This document shows positions 1-12,100 of a DNA stretch of 64,000 nucleotides, one piece after another (position 1 is the first letter of the stretch; every line of letters starts with the position of its first letter). A program made the translations under genes and the position numbers. Source of the stretch: Atrichornis clamosus. Its lineage: Eukaryota > Chordata > Aves > Passeriformes > Menuridae. The notes under the pieces were generated by a model, which saw nothing but the letters and a program-made list of their open reading frames with translations, did no database searches and had not been told where the DNA came from. The DNA lies in assembly GCA_013400975.1 (NCBI GenBank), contig WBMZ01005380.1, positions 1-64,000 of the forward strand, given 5' to 3'.

Positions 1-95
1 GGCCGGGCCGGGCCGGGCCCGGGACAGCGCCGTGTGCGGGGTTGGGATCGCCCCGGTTCGGGCCGGAGCCTGGCGCCGGAGCCAGACAAGACGAG
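1..95 (+). other. IL4R: Probable 5' noncoding exon of IL4R (left end cut)
   Basis: The CpG-rich stretch reaches a good splice donor (ACGAG followed by GTATGT) after base 95. No long frame opens here, so it would be untranslated leader. The next candidate exon starts at 3043, after a TTTTGGCAG acceptor. The link between the two is inferred from order and splice-site quality only; another donor in the island could be used. Confidence 0.35.
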
Positions 96-560
96 GTATG
101 TCCAGCGGTCCCTCCGTCCCGGCGGCAGGACCGGCTCCTACTCGTTACCCGCGCTTGGCGCACCGTTTGTGCGGTCTGTGTTTTTCTTCGTGCCGGTTCT
201 GGGAAGGGCGGAAGGTCCGTGCTCCTTCCTGAGCTTGGCCGGGGCCCGTCCCGTGCGGACGGCTCCGACTGGAGCCCGCGGGCAGAAGCGCTTCTCTTTC
301 CTTGAGGTTGTTTAACTCGGGTGCTCTTTTACAATATTTTAGACAAAACTGGAAGTGCCGCTCCCGCCGGACGTGCTGCGCGGTGGGTGCCACAGCCCCG
401 CCCATCCTGGGCGCGCATTCCTGGCCGTGCCCCGCCCGGGGCTCGGGCTGCCCCCGCCCCGTGTGCCCGGAGGCCCACAGAGCTTCGGGCCGGTTCGTGC
501 TGAGCGCCTGGAACGGGGCTCGGCGCGGCTTCAGAGAGAGCGGCTTCTGGGCATTACGCT
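1..560. promoter_or_regulatory. CpG-rich promoter region at window start
   Basis: The first roughly 550 bases are very GC- and CpG-rich, starting with repeated GGCCGGGCC units, and then change sharply to AT-rich sequence. This is the look of a vertebrate CpG-island promoter cut by the window edge. The gene it most plausibly serves on the + strand is IL4R. In mammals NSMCE1 lies divergently upstream of IL4R, so the island might be shared, but no NSMCE1 sequence is visible here. Promoter assignment is inference. Confidence 0.5.
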
Positions 561-3042
561 CTGCACGGGTTTTCTTTTCAAGTTTTGATACAGAATCTAT
601 TAGTGAACCTTTTGCTTTTCCACGTACCGCTTGTCTCATTTTATTCTGCCAGTGCTTTAAACTAGAAAGAGTGAGACAAGATGTGTCTCAGTTTTAAAAA
701 GAGCTACTTTCAAACAGGGAGTGAGTCTTCATCTGTACAGTCGTGTCAGCAGTGCATTAAGCAGTCCTGTGTAATATCTGACCTCTGATTTGGGCAGGAG
801 TTACTCTTTGAGCATAACAATTTTGCAGATTATGCCTATTAATGAAATGTGATTCTAATTTCCATAGAAGACTGGACCAAAAGTAAGTACTGTTTTTCTT
901 GATAGTAAATGAAATCATTTTAATGACGTATTTTTTTCAAGAAACAGAAATGTTAAGTGATCAAAGCATGTAGCTTGCACCAGTAATCATGTAGATCTGC
1001 TTCTACTCCCGGTAAAGATTTCTTTCCTAGTGTTGGGGAGCTCACTTAAGTCTTTACGACTTACTTTCCTCAACTATATGGGGGTTACTAGGTTTGCTGC
1101 AGTTTTAGTATTGTCTATATGTGTTAAATACTTTTTTAAGATTGGTATTTCATTGTCTGGTATAATGAAAAACTTAAGAGATAACAGGCAGAAGAGCTAT
1201 GGATGTTTTAAAATTTTCTCCTTTTGCAGTTTCATTAAAGCCCTGGCTTAACTCCGTTTTCATCCACATGTGCAGATCTGTTCTCCAATGAGAAGATGCT
1301 TTTGTTCAACCATCTGCTCATTTGGACATGCTTATGTGGTTCAGGATTCTCTGCCAAAGTTTTAAGACTTCTAAGAGTTTCTTGGAACCCCTGTGATGTG
1401 GCAGTATTACCTAAGAGTGGAAAGGAAATGCTTCTTCTCTTGAGAATTCCGGGAAAAAGGGAAAAGAAGGGGGGTTTTTTTATGCTGCAGCAGTCTGCTT
1501 TTTTTTTTTTCTGAGCGGCAGCAAAGACTCTTGTGTTCTTTTAAAAAAATGTGTTATTAAGCCAAATCATATTTCATCTATTCTCAGAATGTGAAAAACT
1601 CAACCCTTGAGTAGTAGTTTTCTTGAGCACTTACGAGAAATTTGTCTTTCAGGTATGTCCTTTATTACTAGATGAGCAGTAGTTGCTCCAGAGAAGGTCA
1701 CAGAAGACTCTCCTTTTTGATCTTCTATTTTCACTAACAATGTCCTTAATCCTTAACTTCTAACATGGATATTTTTCAGACAGGCAGACTCGCCTCTCTC
1801 AGACATGTGAAACATGGTTTTGCTGCAGTTATTGGACTGGGGCAGAGGGTCTTGAACTGCCATCCTCAAATACCTTTTAGTGGTCTCTTGTACTTCAGAA
1901 TCTGACCAAGCTTCTGCAGAACACCTAACACCATTCTCTTGCTGAAGGAGGTCTTCTGAGGAATTGTCACCTCTTTACTCTGTCACACTGAGGGAATCAT
2001 GAGGCTTTGAAATAAAAACTAATGTGTTACCTGGGAGCTCTGCATATGTAAACAGAACAGCTGAAGTTTGCAGGCAGCAAGAACACTCTGTCCAGACATG
2101 GAGGTTTGAAAATTCCAAGAGCATGACAGGAAAGGACCAAAGGGTTGTGTGTTAACAATGTGCTGCTGAACAAATTTTATTCTTCTTAATACTGAATGCG
2201 GTGCCAAAAGCATATTAGTTAGCATGACTTCACCTACAAATTTACCAGAATTTTAAATGCATCACATTCATTTGTGATGATATGAAAGCTGGTAGCCAGA
2301 TCTTATGCAGAATATGGTCTTCCATTAAATGACTGCATTGGTAAAGAAATCTTGGGAACACATGATGTTTTAAAAGTCTGAAATGAATTTTTTCATCTGG
2401 TTTTAATTTACCTTAACAGTTTTGCTGTGCTTAGGGAAGTAAAAGCTGCATGATTTTCCTTCTCCAAAATTGTGCTGGTTATATTAGGATTAGGTATGTG
2501 TTCTGCAACTTCTAATTATTTAATATTTTAATGAATCTGCGTTCTGTTGGCACAGTGCTCAGAGTTCTTTGCTAAAATTTTTTTTAAGAGAGATACTCAG
2601 ATTATGAAGGTACAGGTGATAGGATTTGGGGAAAACATTTTAGTCAATAGATCAGACACTTCATTCTTATATTCTTCTAGTTATCTGAGTGGAATCATAG
2701 GGCTTTGGTGACAATGTCACTGATTTTGGTCTAGTGCTTACCCTTTTAATAGTTCACATACTAGCAGCTTTCCTTTTTTAGTAGCTGAGGAGAGTAGTTC
2801 CACTGCCAATGTCAGTCTCTTATCCTCTGTAATTGAAAGGTTGCAGAAAAGTCTTCTAGCTTATTTGTATTCCCCTTCTACATGTCTCGTTGTTCCATGA
2901 GCCAATTTTAGGGACAGGAGGTGGGAAACAGGCACAGCAGGGGGATCCGAATGCTGACATCTAGCAGAGTGGTAGAAAAAACTACACCCTTACCTTAACT
3001 GAGACGGGAATGTAAGCTTATGATAATGTTTTCTTTTGGCAG
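96..3042 (+). other. Probable first intron of IL4R
   Basis: Apart from the CpG-rich first part, this is AT-rich single-copy-looking DNA with short homopolymer runs, such as poly-T at 1499-1511. No open frame here resembles a known protein. I see no clear transposable element, RNA gene or conserved block by eye. Confidence 0.4.
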
Positions 3043-3156
3043 AAGTGCAGCACCGCTTTTCCTACTGAACCTGACCAGTGTCAATAATGGCAGGACTCCC
3101 AAGTGCTGCACCATATACCCTGTGGATCCTTTTCTTTTCATATACAACAAACAAAG
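3043..3156 (+). CDS. IL4R: IL4R signal-peptide exon with start codon at 3087
   Basis: The exon is bounded by TTTTGGCAG at 3034-3042 and AAAG|GTATGT after 3156. The first ATG is at 3087, leaving 44 bases of leader in this exon. It encodes 23 residues beginning MAGLPSAAPYTLWILFF, then one base of a split codon (phase 1). The coding part is 70 nt with a hydrophobic core, as expected for a signal-peptide exon. It joins in frame to the exon at 6587, so the mature protein would begin near GHIQEFACF. The hydrophobic core is rather weak, so the exact cleavage site is uncertain. Confidence 0.7.
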
Positions 3157-6100
3157 GTATGTTTGTCAGTACTTTAAATTACTATACTTATGTTTTTATT
3201 GATGTTTTTCCATGACCACTGGGTAATGCTGTTACCACTAATTAAGTGCTCTAAAATTTGTAGCTTCAAATGTCAGAAATATCCATGTACTAAGACAAAT
3301 TCTTAGATTTTTTTTCTTTATATTGAACTTTTCCATGTGGGCAAGGAAAATTAGAAATTTGCAGAAAGGAGAAACAGGTTTGGAAAGCCATCTCCTCCTT
3401 CCCCATTATCTGATCTGTGCTGGACACCTCACTGTGAACAAGGTCTCAACGTAGCCCGGGGAGCTCTGCAGGAAGCTCCGGTGTCCCCTGACTGCTGCAG
3501 GTTGCCTGTGGGACCGGGGAGCCGTGCTCCCGGAACTGTGCCTGCAGAGCTGCTGTCAGTTTGTGCTCTCCGAAGTCTGCAGAGTGACTGAGCTGGAAAA
3601 CACAGTTGCCTGGACGTGAACAGGTTTGGCAGGCCCTGTCTGTGGGACGTTGAAGCTCTGACTTGTGCCTTCGCAGGGGTGGACAAGGGACGGGATTCCT
3701 GGCGTGTCTGTCACCACTGTTCTGTCAGCCTGGCAGGACGTGCAAATGCGTCGAGTCCTAGTGCTGCTGGTTCCGTAAGGGTTATTTTGTAAAGCTCAAT
3801 TGGCAGAGGCTGAATATAAACATGGGGTTTTTCCCTTGCATTTTTTATGATGTTTGATTATAAATACAAGTGAGATATATATAGTCATGGTCTTCAGTAA
3901 TGCATTTTTATTTTCTGGAAAATTACTCTCACATTTTGCTTTCTGTCATTTTTTTAACTAGTTCCACAGTAGTTTACAGCTTCTTAGGTCTCGTTTTGTT
4001 TTGTAAATCAAAACAGAACAGTTAAAAGACAATTTAAAATACCCTGTCTCTAAAAAAGAAGGTGTATTGGTCTTATGTACTGTGAAATAGTGCAGTTTGT
4101 ATTAATGAGAAGGATCAAGGTGTAGAGCACATTAGTGGGGTTGTCTGATCTAGGTAATTCCACGTTTTAATTCCCCCAAATGATCTTTATCATAGTTTAA
4201 TTTTACAGTGTTTTGTTTGGATCTGTTTGCCTAGTTAACGGCACATTTTAAGTTTCTTCAGCATCGTGTACTATTTGAGGATTAAAAAAGAAATTCAGTA
4301 TTTCAGTTCCTTTTTTTAACTACACAAACTCAAAACAAACTAAGTACTGTATGTGGTTTCAAAAGGAAATTCTCAAGTATCTGAGCTTTTAAAAGAAATA
4401 TGGTGTACCAGAGATGGAAAAGTGAGATAGTGGCAGGAAAAGAGTAAAGAATATAATTTAGAGTTCTGGGAAGACATGAGGGCACTGAATGGCAAGATGA
4501 AGTAAAACTGCTAGTCATTATAGCTTAACACAGCAGGAAGAGTTTAATTTAATTGAAGTATTCTTGAAGGTATAAGATCATTAACACATTGAAAAATAAT
4601 GTCACTCATCTTTAAAGGGCTTAAAATGTTAGTACTTCTGTTAAAAGTACATTTTAAAATGAAAAAAGAAACTAGCAATAAAATTACAAATGGCAACCAA
4701 ATATAAATGGCATCAACAGGATGATTATTGTAAAATAAAAAGCAGTGTGACTGTTAAAGTGTTGCAGAAGTTTGACTTGCTGCTATTTTGATGAGTTCGG
4801 AGATTGGGAACCATACAGGTCAAAAAGGAACCTAACATGGTACTGCCATCCAGAAAGGACATAAAAGCAATAGTTCTTATCAACAAGATAAATATGTAGC
4901 CTTAGTAACGAAACAAAAACTCTTTCTAAATATTTGAACTCTAATGAAACCATGAACTGCAGTCAGTTCTAGGTTTATAACCAGACAATATATCAGACAA
5001 CTCTATGTTTTATAGATCCCATTGTCTTATGTATCAGTAAAAGGTATCTGACCATCACATTTTACATTTGCAGATCCTCTACTGTATCAGAGTATGCAGG
5101 AGTTGTATCATAGTAAATAACACAAGTGGACTACAGAAAAGTAGAAATGTAAGGAGATAAAATGAAATTAGGTACTTTCAACAAAAAAAGTTTGGGAGGA
5201 ATAATCTGAAATTTATGTTCTCATTAGAAGGAATAAGCCTGTGAAGCAGCAGTGGCTGAAGGACAAGAATCTTGCAGGATGTGAATAGTTGGCAACTGAA
5301 TCTTAATTTGCAATGTAAATGACAAGCATGGAGATGTTAGTAATGTACTGGGCCACGTACACAAAATTTGGTCTTGTATAATTGCCACAGAAAACCTTCT
5401 AGCAGAATCACTTTGAGAATTATCAGAAAATTGTAATTAATAGGATTCTAAAAGCCAGTCAAAGCTATTTTAAAACTTTTTGCAGGAAATTGAGATGTAA
5501 AGCAGGAAAGAAGGATTTATATTTTTACAACTTGTGTAAGAAAAGGGAGATACTGTTATTATTTTTATGTAAAAGAGAAGTCAAACATCAGAAAAGGCAA
5601 ATTGTCTTGGATGATAAAAGTATTAGCTATTTCTGACTGCTTCACTGAGAAACGATCACATTCCAGTACCAGGACTGGCACACTCTTAGTCCAAATAACA
5701 TCATGACCTTACTGCCACATAGCTCCTCCTCTGCTGTTCTGTGTCTCACTCACGTGGAGCACATTGAAATGACAGAAAATAAGGCTCGAAGGGATACTGA
5801 AGTTTGTGTAGTCTAGTTCTGCTTCCAGTTCTAACGAAGATATTTTGACCAATATTTTCCACTTTTTACTTAAATACTGCCAGTGAAAATGGTTATAAAT
5901 TTGAACACTGGGAGTGCAGAGACTTTGGGCTTTGCTGTACCCCCTCAGTGCCTGGCACAGTGTGACTCAATCTCTCCTGGGCCTCTAATGCTCTCGTAAC
6001 AATGAGAAGACAGAACAGGAAGTACTGAGTGAAATGAAGAAAAGGTATATACTAGAAGTCTGTGACAGGAAGATCTAGGCACTGGGGAGCTGCTCTGGGG

Positions 6101-9100
6101 AGGCAGAAGATGTGCATTTGGGAAGCTGAGAACCACTGTAAGTAAAGCACAAGTCATGACTGTAGGCAGTGATCCTGGTCTGACTCTGTGAATTATCTGT
6201 ATTTTGGGTTTTGAACCTCTTGTATTTAGTAGGTGGGATGATGCTGTTTTGTAATTAAATGTTGATGTGTTTTACATAGAGCTATTGGAATTGGATTTTC
6301 TGTTCATGGAAGTCTGTGTCAGATGAGCTATGCCTTTCTATCTCAATATTACTGCTGCAGACTGTTCCTCTCCAAGACTGTAGACATTGTCTCCAGAAAG
6401 GTGGAGGCAGTCTGACCTGACTCTCTTTCCATTTACCCAGACACAAAAAATAAAAATGTTTTCACTTAATTTATAAGGGTTTGGCAGCTCTGTTTAGATG
6501 GAAAAAATGTTTCTGCTTAGTCCAATATAGTCTTCTGATTCTCTTGCTTCTCATTGTATGCTGCTTTTCCCTAGTTATAACTGCAGGACACATACAGGAA
6601 TTTGCATGCTTCACTGACTATGACAAAGAGCTGGTTTGTCACTGGAAGGTGCCTGCACAAACTAATTGCTCCAAAGAATTCCTGCTCTGCTACAGCAAGG
6701 AAATTTCTTCCGTGTCGTAAGTGTTTAATAGATGTTACGCTGCCATTGTTAGAGCTTCGTATATACTGTAGCCACTATTTGCTTTAATTCCCTCCCTCTA
6801 CTCTGGGTGTCTGGGACAAAATGTAATTCAGGTTATTCCTCTTGCCAGAAGTAAAACAGGTTCCTGCAATTAACAGCACTCTGTGTTCAGTGGTCTACTC
6901 TCCTGTAAAAGTCTCTGCACTCTTAGTACAGAGGAGGGATCAGGTCCTGCTGGTAGGAGTGATAGGGTTCTTAGAAGTTTACAAAATCCTAACTAGCTTC
7001 ATGCAAAATTTTACCTTCTGTGTGAGAAATCTTACATGATTCACCAATCTGTAGCCTGTGTGAAAGGTGCTCTCTGCTGGAGCCCAGGTGATTGTCTCTG
7101 CATACAGTATAACTGCGTGTTCAGGCACAGACTGTTGTCCCTGTTCTACAGCAGGGCCAGTCGTCATCTCTTACAAAGGAAGATGCATCTGGGTTCTCCT
7201 GTTCCTCTCTGTATGATTTCATCACACCAACATTCAAATAACCTCACTCATACACTGCAATAAGCCTGTTCCTATACTTAGAAGCTGTTAGTATGTTACT
7301 TTAGAAGCTGAAGTGGGACAAAGGCTTTTGTCCTCTTGGGATAAATCCTTAGCCTTTCTGTCAAGTTTTTCATTTGTGCCATACAGATATCCAGGGGTGT
7401 CTGAGGAGTGAGGGTTGTTTGGGGATCTCAGTTTAGGTTTGGAAACATTTCTAGGAACTGAGCTTGTTTGTCTCAGATTTGATTAGCTCTACACCTTGGA
7501 AAACTTGATTTCACCTTTTCAAGGAGTAGTGTGTCACATTGTCTTAAACATCACATAATTTTGTGCCTGTTTTTCAGAAATGTGTGTGTTCCTGAGAATG
7601 AAAAAGACAGTTTACAGTGCACTTGCACAATATATCCAGATTATTTCGCATATGGCCTCACATATATTCTAGCTCTACAATTCAACGGGACTGATACGTG
7701 GAATTACAGTGTTACACCAGCCCTTGTTGGTAAGAACTTGTTTACTTCGTCACTGGGACATCTAGTTCCAGGCTTCCATCCTAGCTAACTTCTCATTCAT
7801 GTCACTGGAACAGTTTTTGCATATCAGAGGTGGAAAGTGTTGTGGTAGCTTAAATGCAAAATCCATTTGTCTTAGAAACCTGATTCTGGATTGGATTCTT
7901 AAGGAATGAGTATAAGTAATGGGGAAAACAGAGAGTGATTCTTCCTCTAGCTGTATGCTCCCAGCTGCGAGCCAGCAGCAATTTGGGGGCTTCTATTCCC
8001 TTTAGTGCATTTAACTTGTGGCTTACAGGATAAAGTGGAATCATGCTACTTTCAGTTGCTAGAAAGACAGTAGGCTATCCATACCTGGAATTCCTTCCAT
8101 TCCTGTCTCTGTCATACTCTGATTTTTCATGCTAGTTGAATCATGCCACAGGAAAAGAAGATTTTTTTACAGTAATTGCTGTTGGATTTTAACAGCCAGT
8201 GATAAAAAGTTAATGAGACTGCTCTTTTACAGGACAGAGTGTAGACAGTCTTCATGTCTCTGCCTAGGCCCCCAGTTTGGTCAGAGCAGTGTGCTTGTTC
8301 CTAACACTTGTCACCTTAAACACTCAAGAGAAACCATTTGCATACCTTACGCAGGCCAAGGACCTGGTTCTCTTCGGAATACTTGATTGTTGCTGCTGCT
8401 TATCTGGCAAATAAGTAGGACCCTGCATCGATTTCCAAGAGACAGAGAGCCAGGAGAGCTTGGCTGTGACACTGGAGCTCTGTGCCCACCCTGCCGCACT
8501 GTCAGCGCGCAGGTTGTTCCCATTTCTCCAGGCTGAAAGCTGCGTCCAGTGTACTAAAAGGCCGTACTTGCGGTTTGTTCCCAGTTTAAAGAATCAGTGC
8601 TTGTTAATAAATACCCTGAAGTTGCTCTGGTTTGTCCTCTCTATCCTTGTGCTACAGCATAGTGAAAAGGGCTAAGTGCATTGACTGTGATAATATTCTG
8701 GTCTCTGGTTTGTGTTTGTCTCTCTGCTTCTCTCTGTCAGTGCTTTGCCATTACCATGTTCTCCTTAATTGTATTCTTTTAACATACAGTTAAGCCAAGG
8801 GCCCCCAAAAATCTTGCCATTGAGAAAGCTGAAAATGGTAATTTCAATCTGAGTTGGGAGGAGAGCTACTCTCCTCCGTCCATGCTCTCTGGACAGCCAG
8901 TCATCTATGAAGTGAAATACTGGAGGAAGCAGCACCCGGCAAAGGTAAGAGACAGCCAGTCTCTTCATTTTCTGTCTCTGGAGCTTTCAGGTTTAAAAAG
9001 TCCTCTGCAAAGTCACTTCATGAATAACAGTGTAAAGGCCAGCAAGGGCAAGTCCCCCAGTGTTCCTTATTACACACTTGCCACAGGTCACTTTGCCCCA

Positions 9101-12100
9101 AGGTGGTTCAATTGGATGTCAAAGGATTGAAACTCTTCTGACTGCCACCCCAAAATGGTCTGCTGCTTGCAGTAGACAGGGCAGAGATTGAAAATACAGT
9201 GTTTCTGTTCCCTGAGCTTTATTTGCTTAGTAGACATTAGGAAGCTGGAGGCTGTTGATGGGTCTGTGGGGCAGATGAGGCACTTCAGACATGCTTCTGA
9301 ATAACGCAGCACTTCTGGGCTGGCCTTCTTCTGGTAGAGCAACAACATGCATGGTGGTGTGTTACAAATACCAGCCCCTGATGACACGAATTGCAGTATC
9401 ACACACCGTCATTCATTTGCTCATGTGTGAAAGGTGGCCAAAACACATAACACTATTGGTATTTAGTTGCTGTTACTAACCCTTCACCTTACAAAGAAAT
9501 CAAAGTGAACTTTCTCACTTTTTTTTCAGGTTTCTGTAAAAGCAATTAACTACCAGACAAAAAGCTTTGAGATTACTGCAAGCTCCTTGAGGAGAGGCTA
9601 TGATTACGTTGCGAGTCTCAGGTGTAACTACATGGACTACCCAGCCTACTGGAGTGAATGGAGTGAAGAAGTTGAATTTCACTATGGTAATAGTGTCAGA
9701 AATAGCAGCTTGGTAAAAGAGTGGTATAGTCTTACATACTCTGCTACTCTCTTGGAGGGGAGTTACGGAATCATCACTGTTTTGAATGTAATGTGAATAC
9801 ATCTGTAAACGCTTCCAAAGACACTAAAGGTAAAAAGGCAACTCCTCAGAAACTAAGGAAGAGAAGACTAAGGGAGGTTGAATTGCTTAGCCTTGTGAAA
9901 AAAAGGCTGAAAGGGGTGTGTTTATTTTCTATAAATATTTCATGAAGTAGACAACAGGGAAGTAGAAGAGATATTTGAACTAAACAACAACATTGATGTG
10001 AGAGCAAGTGGGTATAAATGAACAAGATACATTTAGGCTGCGAGTGAAGTAGTATTTTAACCATCAGAGATCTGAGGGTTTATAAAAACCTCTAAAGAGC
10101 AACAGAGAGAACAAGAAACATAGCTGCAGCGTGGTGACAACTATAATGCCATTTTAGGGACTGTGCGATAGGCTTTGTCACTGAGAGCTGACAATGGCCT
10201 TGCAGTACACATTGTCTCTCCCAGCTCCTGACACTCCCAGTAGCTGACCACAGTACCTTCGCCAGCCGCACACCAGCTGTGGGGGTCTGTTGTTTATCTG
10301 GTGGAGGCTTTATTTTACATCCTCTAAAGGAGCTTTTTTTAGTTTGCAGAAGAGCAGCAATGAATTTGGTATTGCCAGTGCTTGTATTTAGATGCACATT
10401 CATACGTAAATATTTGTTTAACAGATTACCAGGTGACAGCTGAAGACATTCTGCAGATGGCTGTGCCCATATCCTGCATATTGATCATGGCAGGATCCAT
10501 CATTTGTTACTTCTGTTTTACCAAGTACGTATCATACTGCTACAGGGTTTATGGAGTAGCAGTTTATACAGATATCAGTATTACTATTGATTAGCCAAAT
10601 ATCTGGTAGTACAGGATTGTAATGTTTTAGGTTTTCTCAGCACATTTATCTAGCTGTCTGTGAGCAGAGGTTTTATAAACATGAAACAGTTGTGTTCTGT
10701 CATTTCCTGAATAGTCTCTATTAATCTTACTGGAAGAGGCTTGTTATAGTGGGAGTTTGTCAGTTTTGGACCGCAGTCTTTGCTGGAGTTCCAGTAATGA
10801 TGGTTACATACCTTTATTTCTTTTAATTTTTTTTATAGTAATGTGAAACTGAGATCTGTCTGTTTCACACATAATTTCAAATATCATTAGAAGAACAGGT
10901 GACTGTCATTGTGCAGAGCAGCCACATACCAAACATATAAACTGGTTTAATGAAAAACAGCACTGGGAGATGCACAAGACAAGCACTTTCTGTTGCTGTG
11001 ATGCAGATACCTGAGAGGGAGAGGAGAGCAGAAGAGGGAAGTGTACAGATTAAGCCGAAGTGCAGTCAAACCAAACAATTTTCATTCTTCCCTTGCAGAG
11101 TGAAGAAAGAATGGTGGGATCAAATCCCAAATCCAGCAAAGAGCCATTTGGTTGTAAAGAACGTCAAGGTAATTTAAAAGCTTTGCAAAAAATACCTTTT
11201 CCTGATCACCAGAAGTAGCTTATGTAATAAGTGCTATTGTCCGTCTAATGCAAGGCATACTAAATACAATTCATATGTCTCCTAAATCTCATTTGTATCT
11301 TTATTAGTTTTCAGTTTTGTGCTACTTCGATGAAATTAAGTTCCCTTTCCATGACTTAAAACAGAGTCATGTGGAAAAGCAAATGTAAGTAAGATTTAAA
11401 AAATAAAACAACCTGCTTTACAGCATAGAATTGTTTCCTGTAACATAAGCATTAACTGTCCTTTCCTTTTGACTTCCAAAAACAGAAGTTGCAAGAACTG
11501 TCTGGCTCAAAGTTTGTCAAGCCAAAATGTCAAGGGAAAAGATAACATCAGAAATGTTGAGAAATCCTGCAGTTGCCACATGAAGTCTGGAGAGTGGTTG
11601 CCAAAAGGCAGCAGCAGCAGAGCAGTTTTAACCCCTGATACAATTCCAGTTGAAGAGTCTATAGAAATCTGTGAATGTTTAACAGACAGTGAAACTGAGA
11701 GCCAAGAAGAAACAGGCAACCAGATCACCACGTTTGAGCCTTGTGAGAGCATCATCAGTGCTTTCATAGAGCACCCTGAACACAACGAGTTACTAGCTAA
11801 CATGTTTGATGCACTCCTGGCAGATGAAAATAACATGCAAGACAGTAAAGGCCCAGACATCCTCACAGGTGAGAGGAAAACCTTTGAGAAACTTGGGTCA
11901 GAAAATCCATCACAGCGAAATCCAAAAGAAAGTGCAGCCCAGAGTCAGCAACCATGTGATATCTCTCATACATCTTCCCTTTTCACCAAAGCTTCTCAAG
12001 ATGACTACAATTGTAGTACAGGCAGCAAAGAGTCAGAATTATCAGAAGAATCTTTTGAATCTGGCTATCGGAGCTCCAGCATAAATTCTGCTTCTCTTGA

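Noticed and set aside
145..697. Several overlapping open frames on both strands near the window start
   Set aside because: They lie in the CpG-rich promoter, are low-complexity, and none resembles a known protein.
6481..6586. A leucine-rich hydrophobic segment as the IL4R signal peptide or a second membrane helix
   Set aside because: It coincides with the pyrimidine tract of the acceptor at 6587. The signal peptide is supplied by the upstream exon and the phase fits without it. Kept only as a possible alternative splice form.
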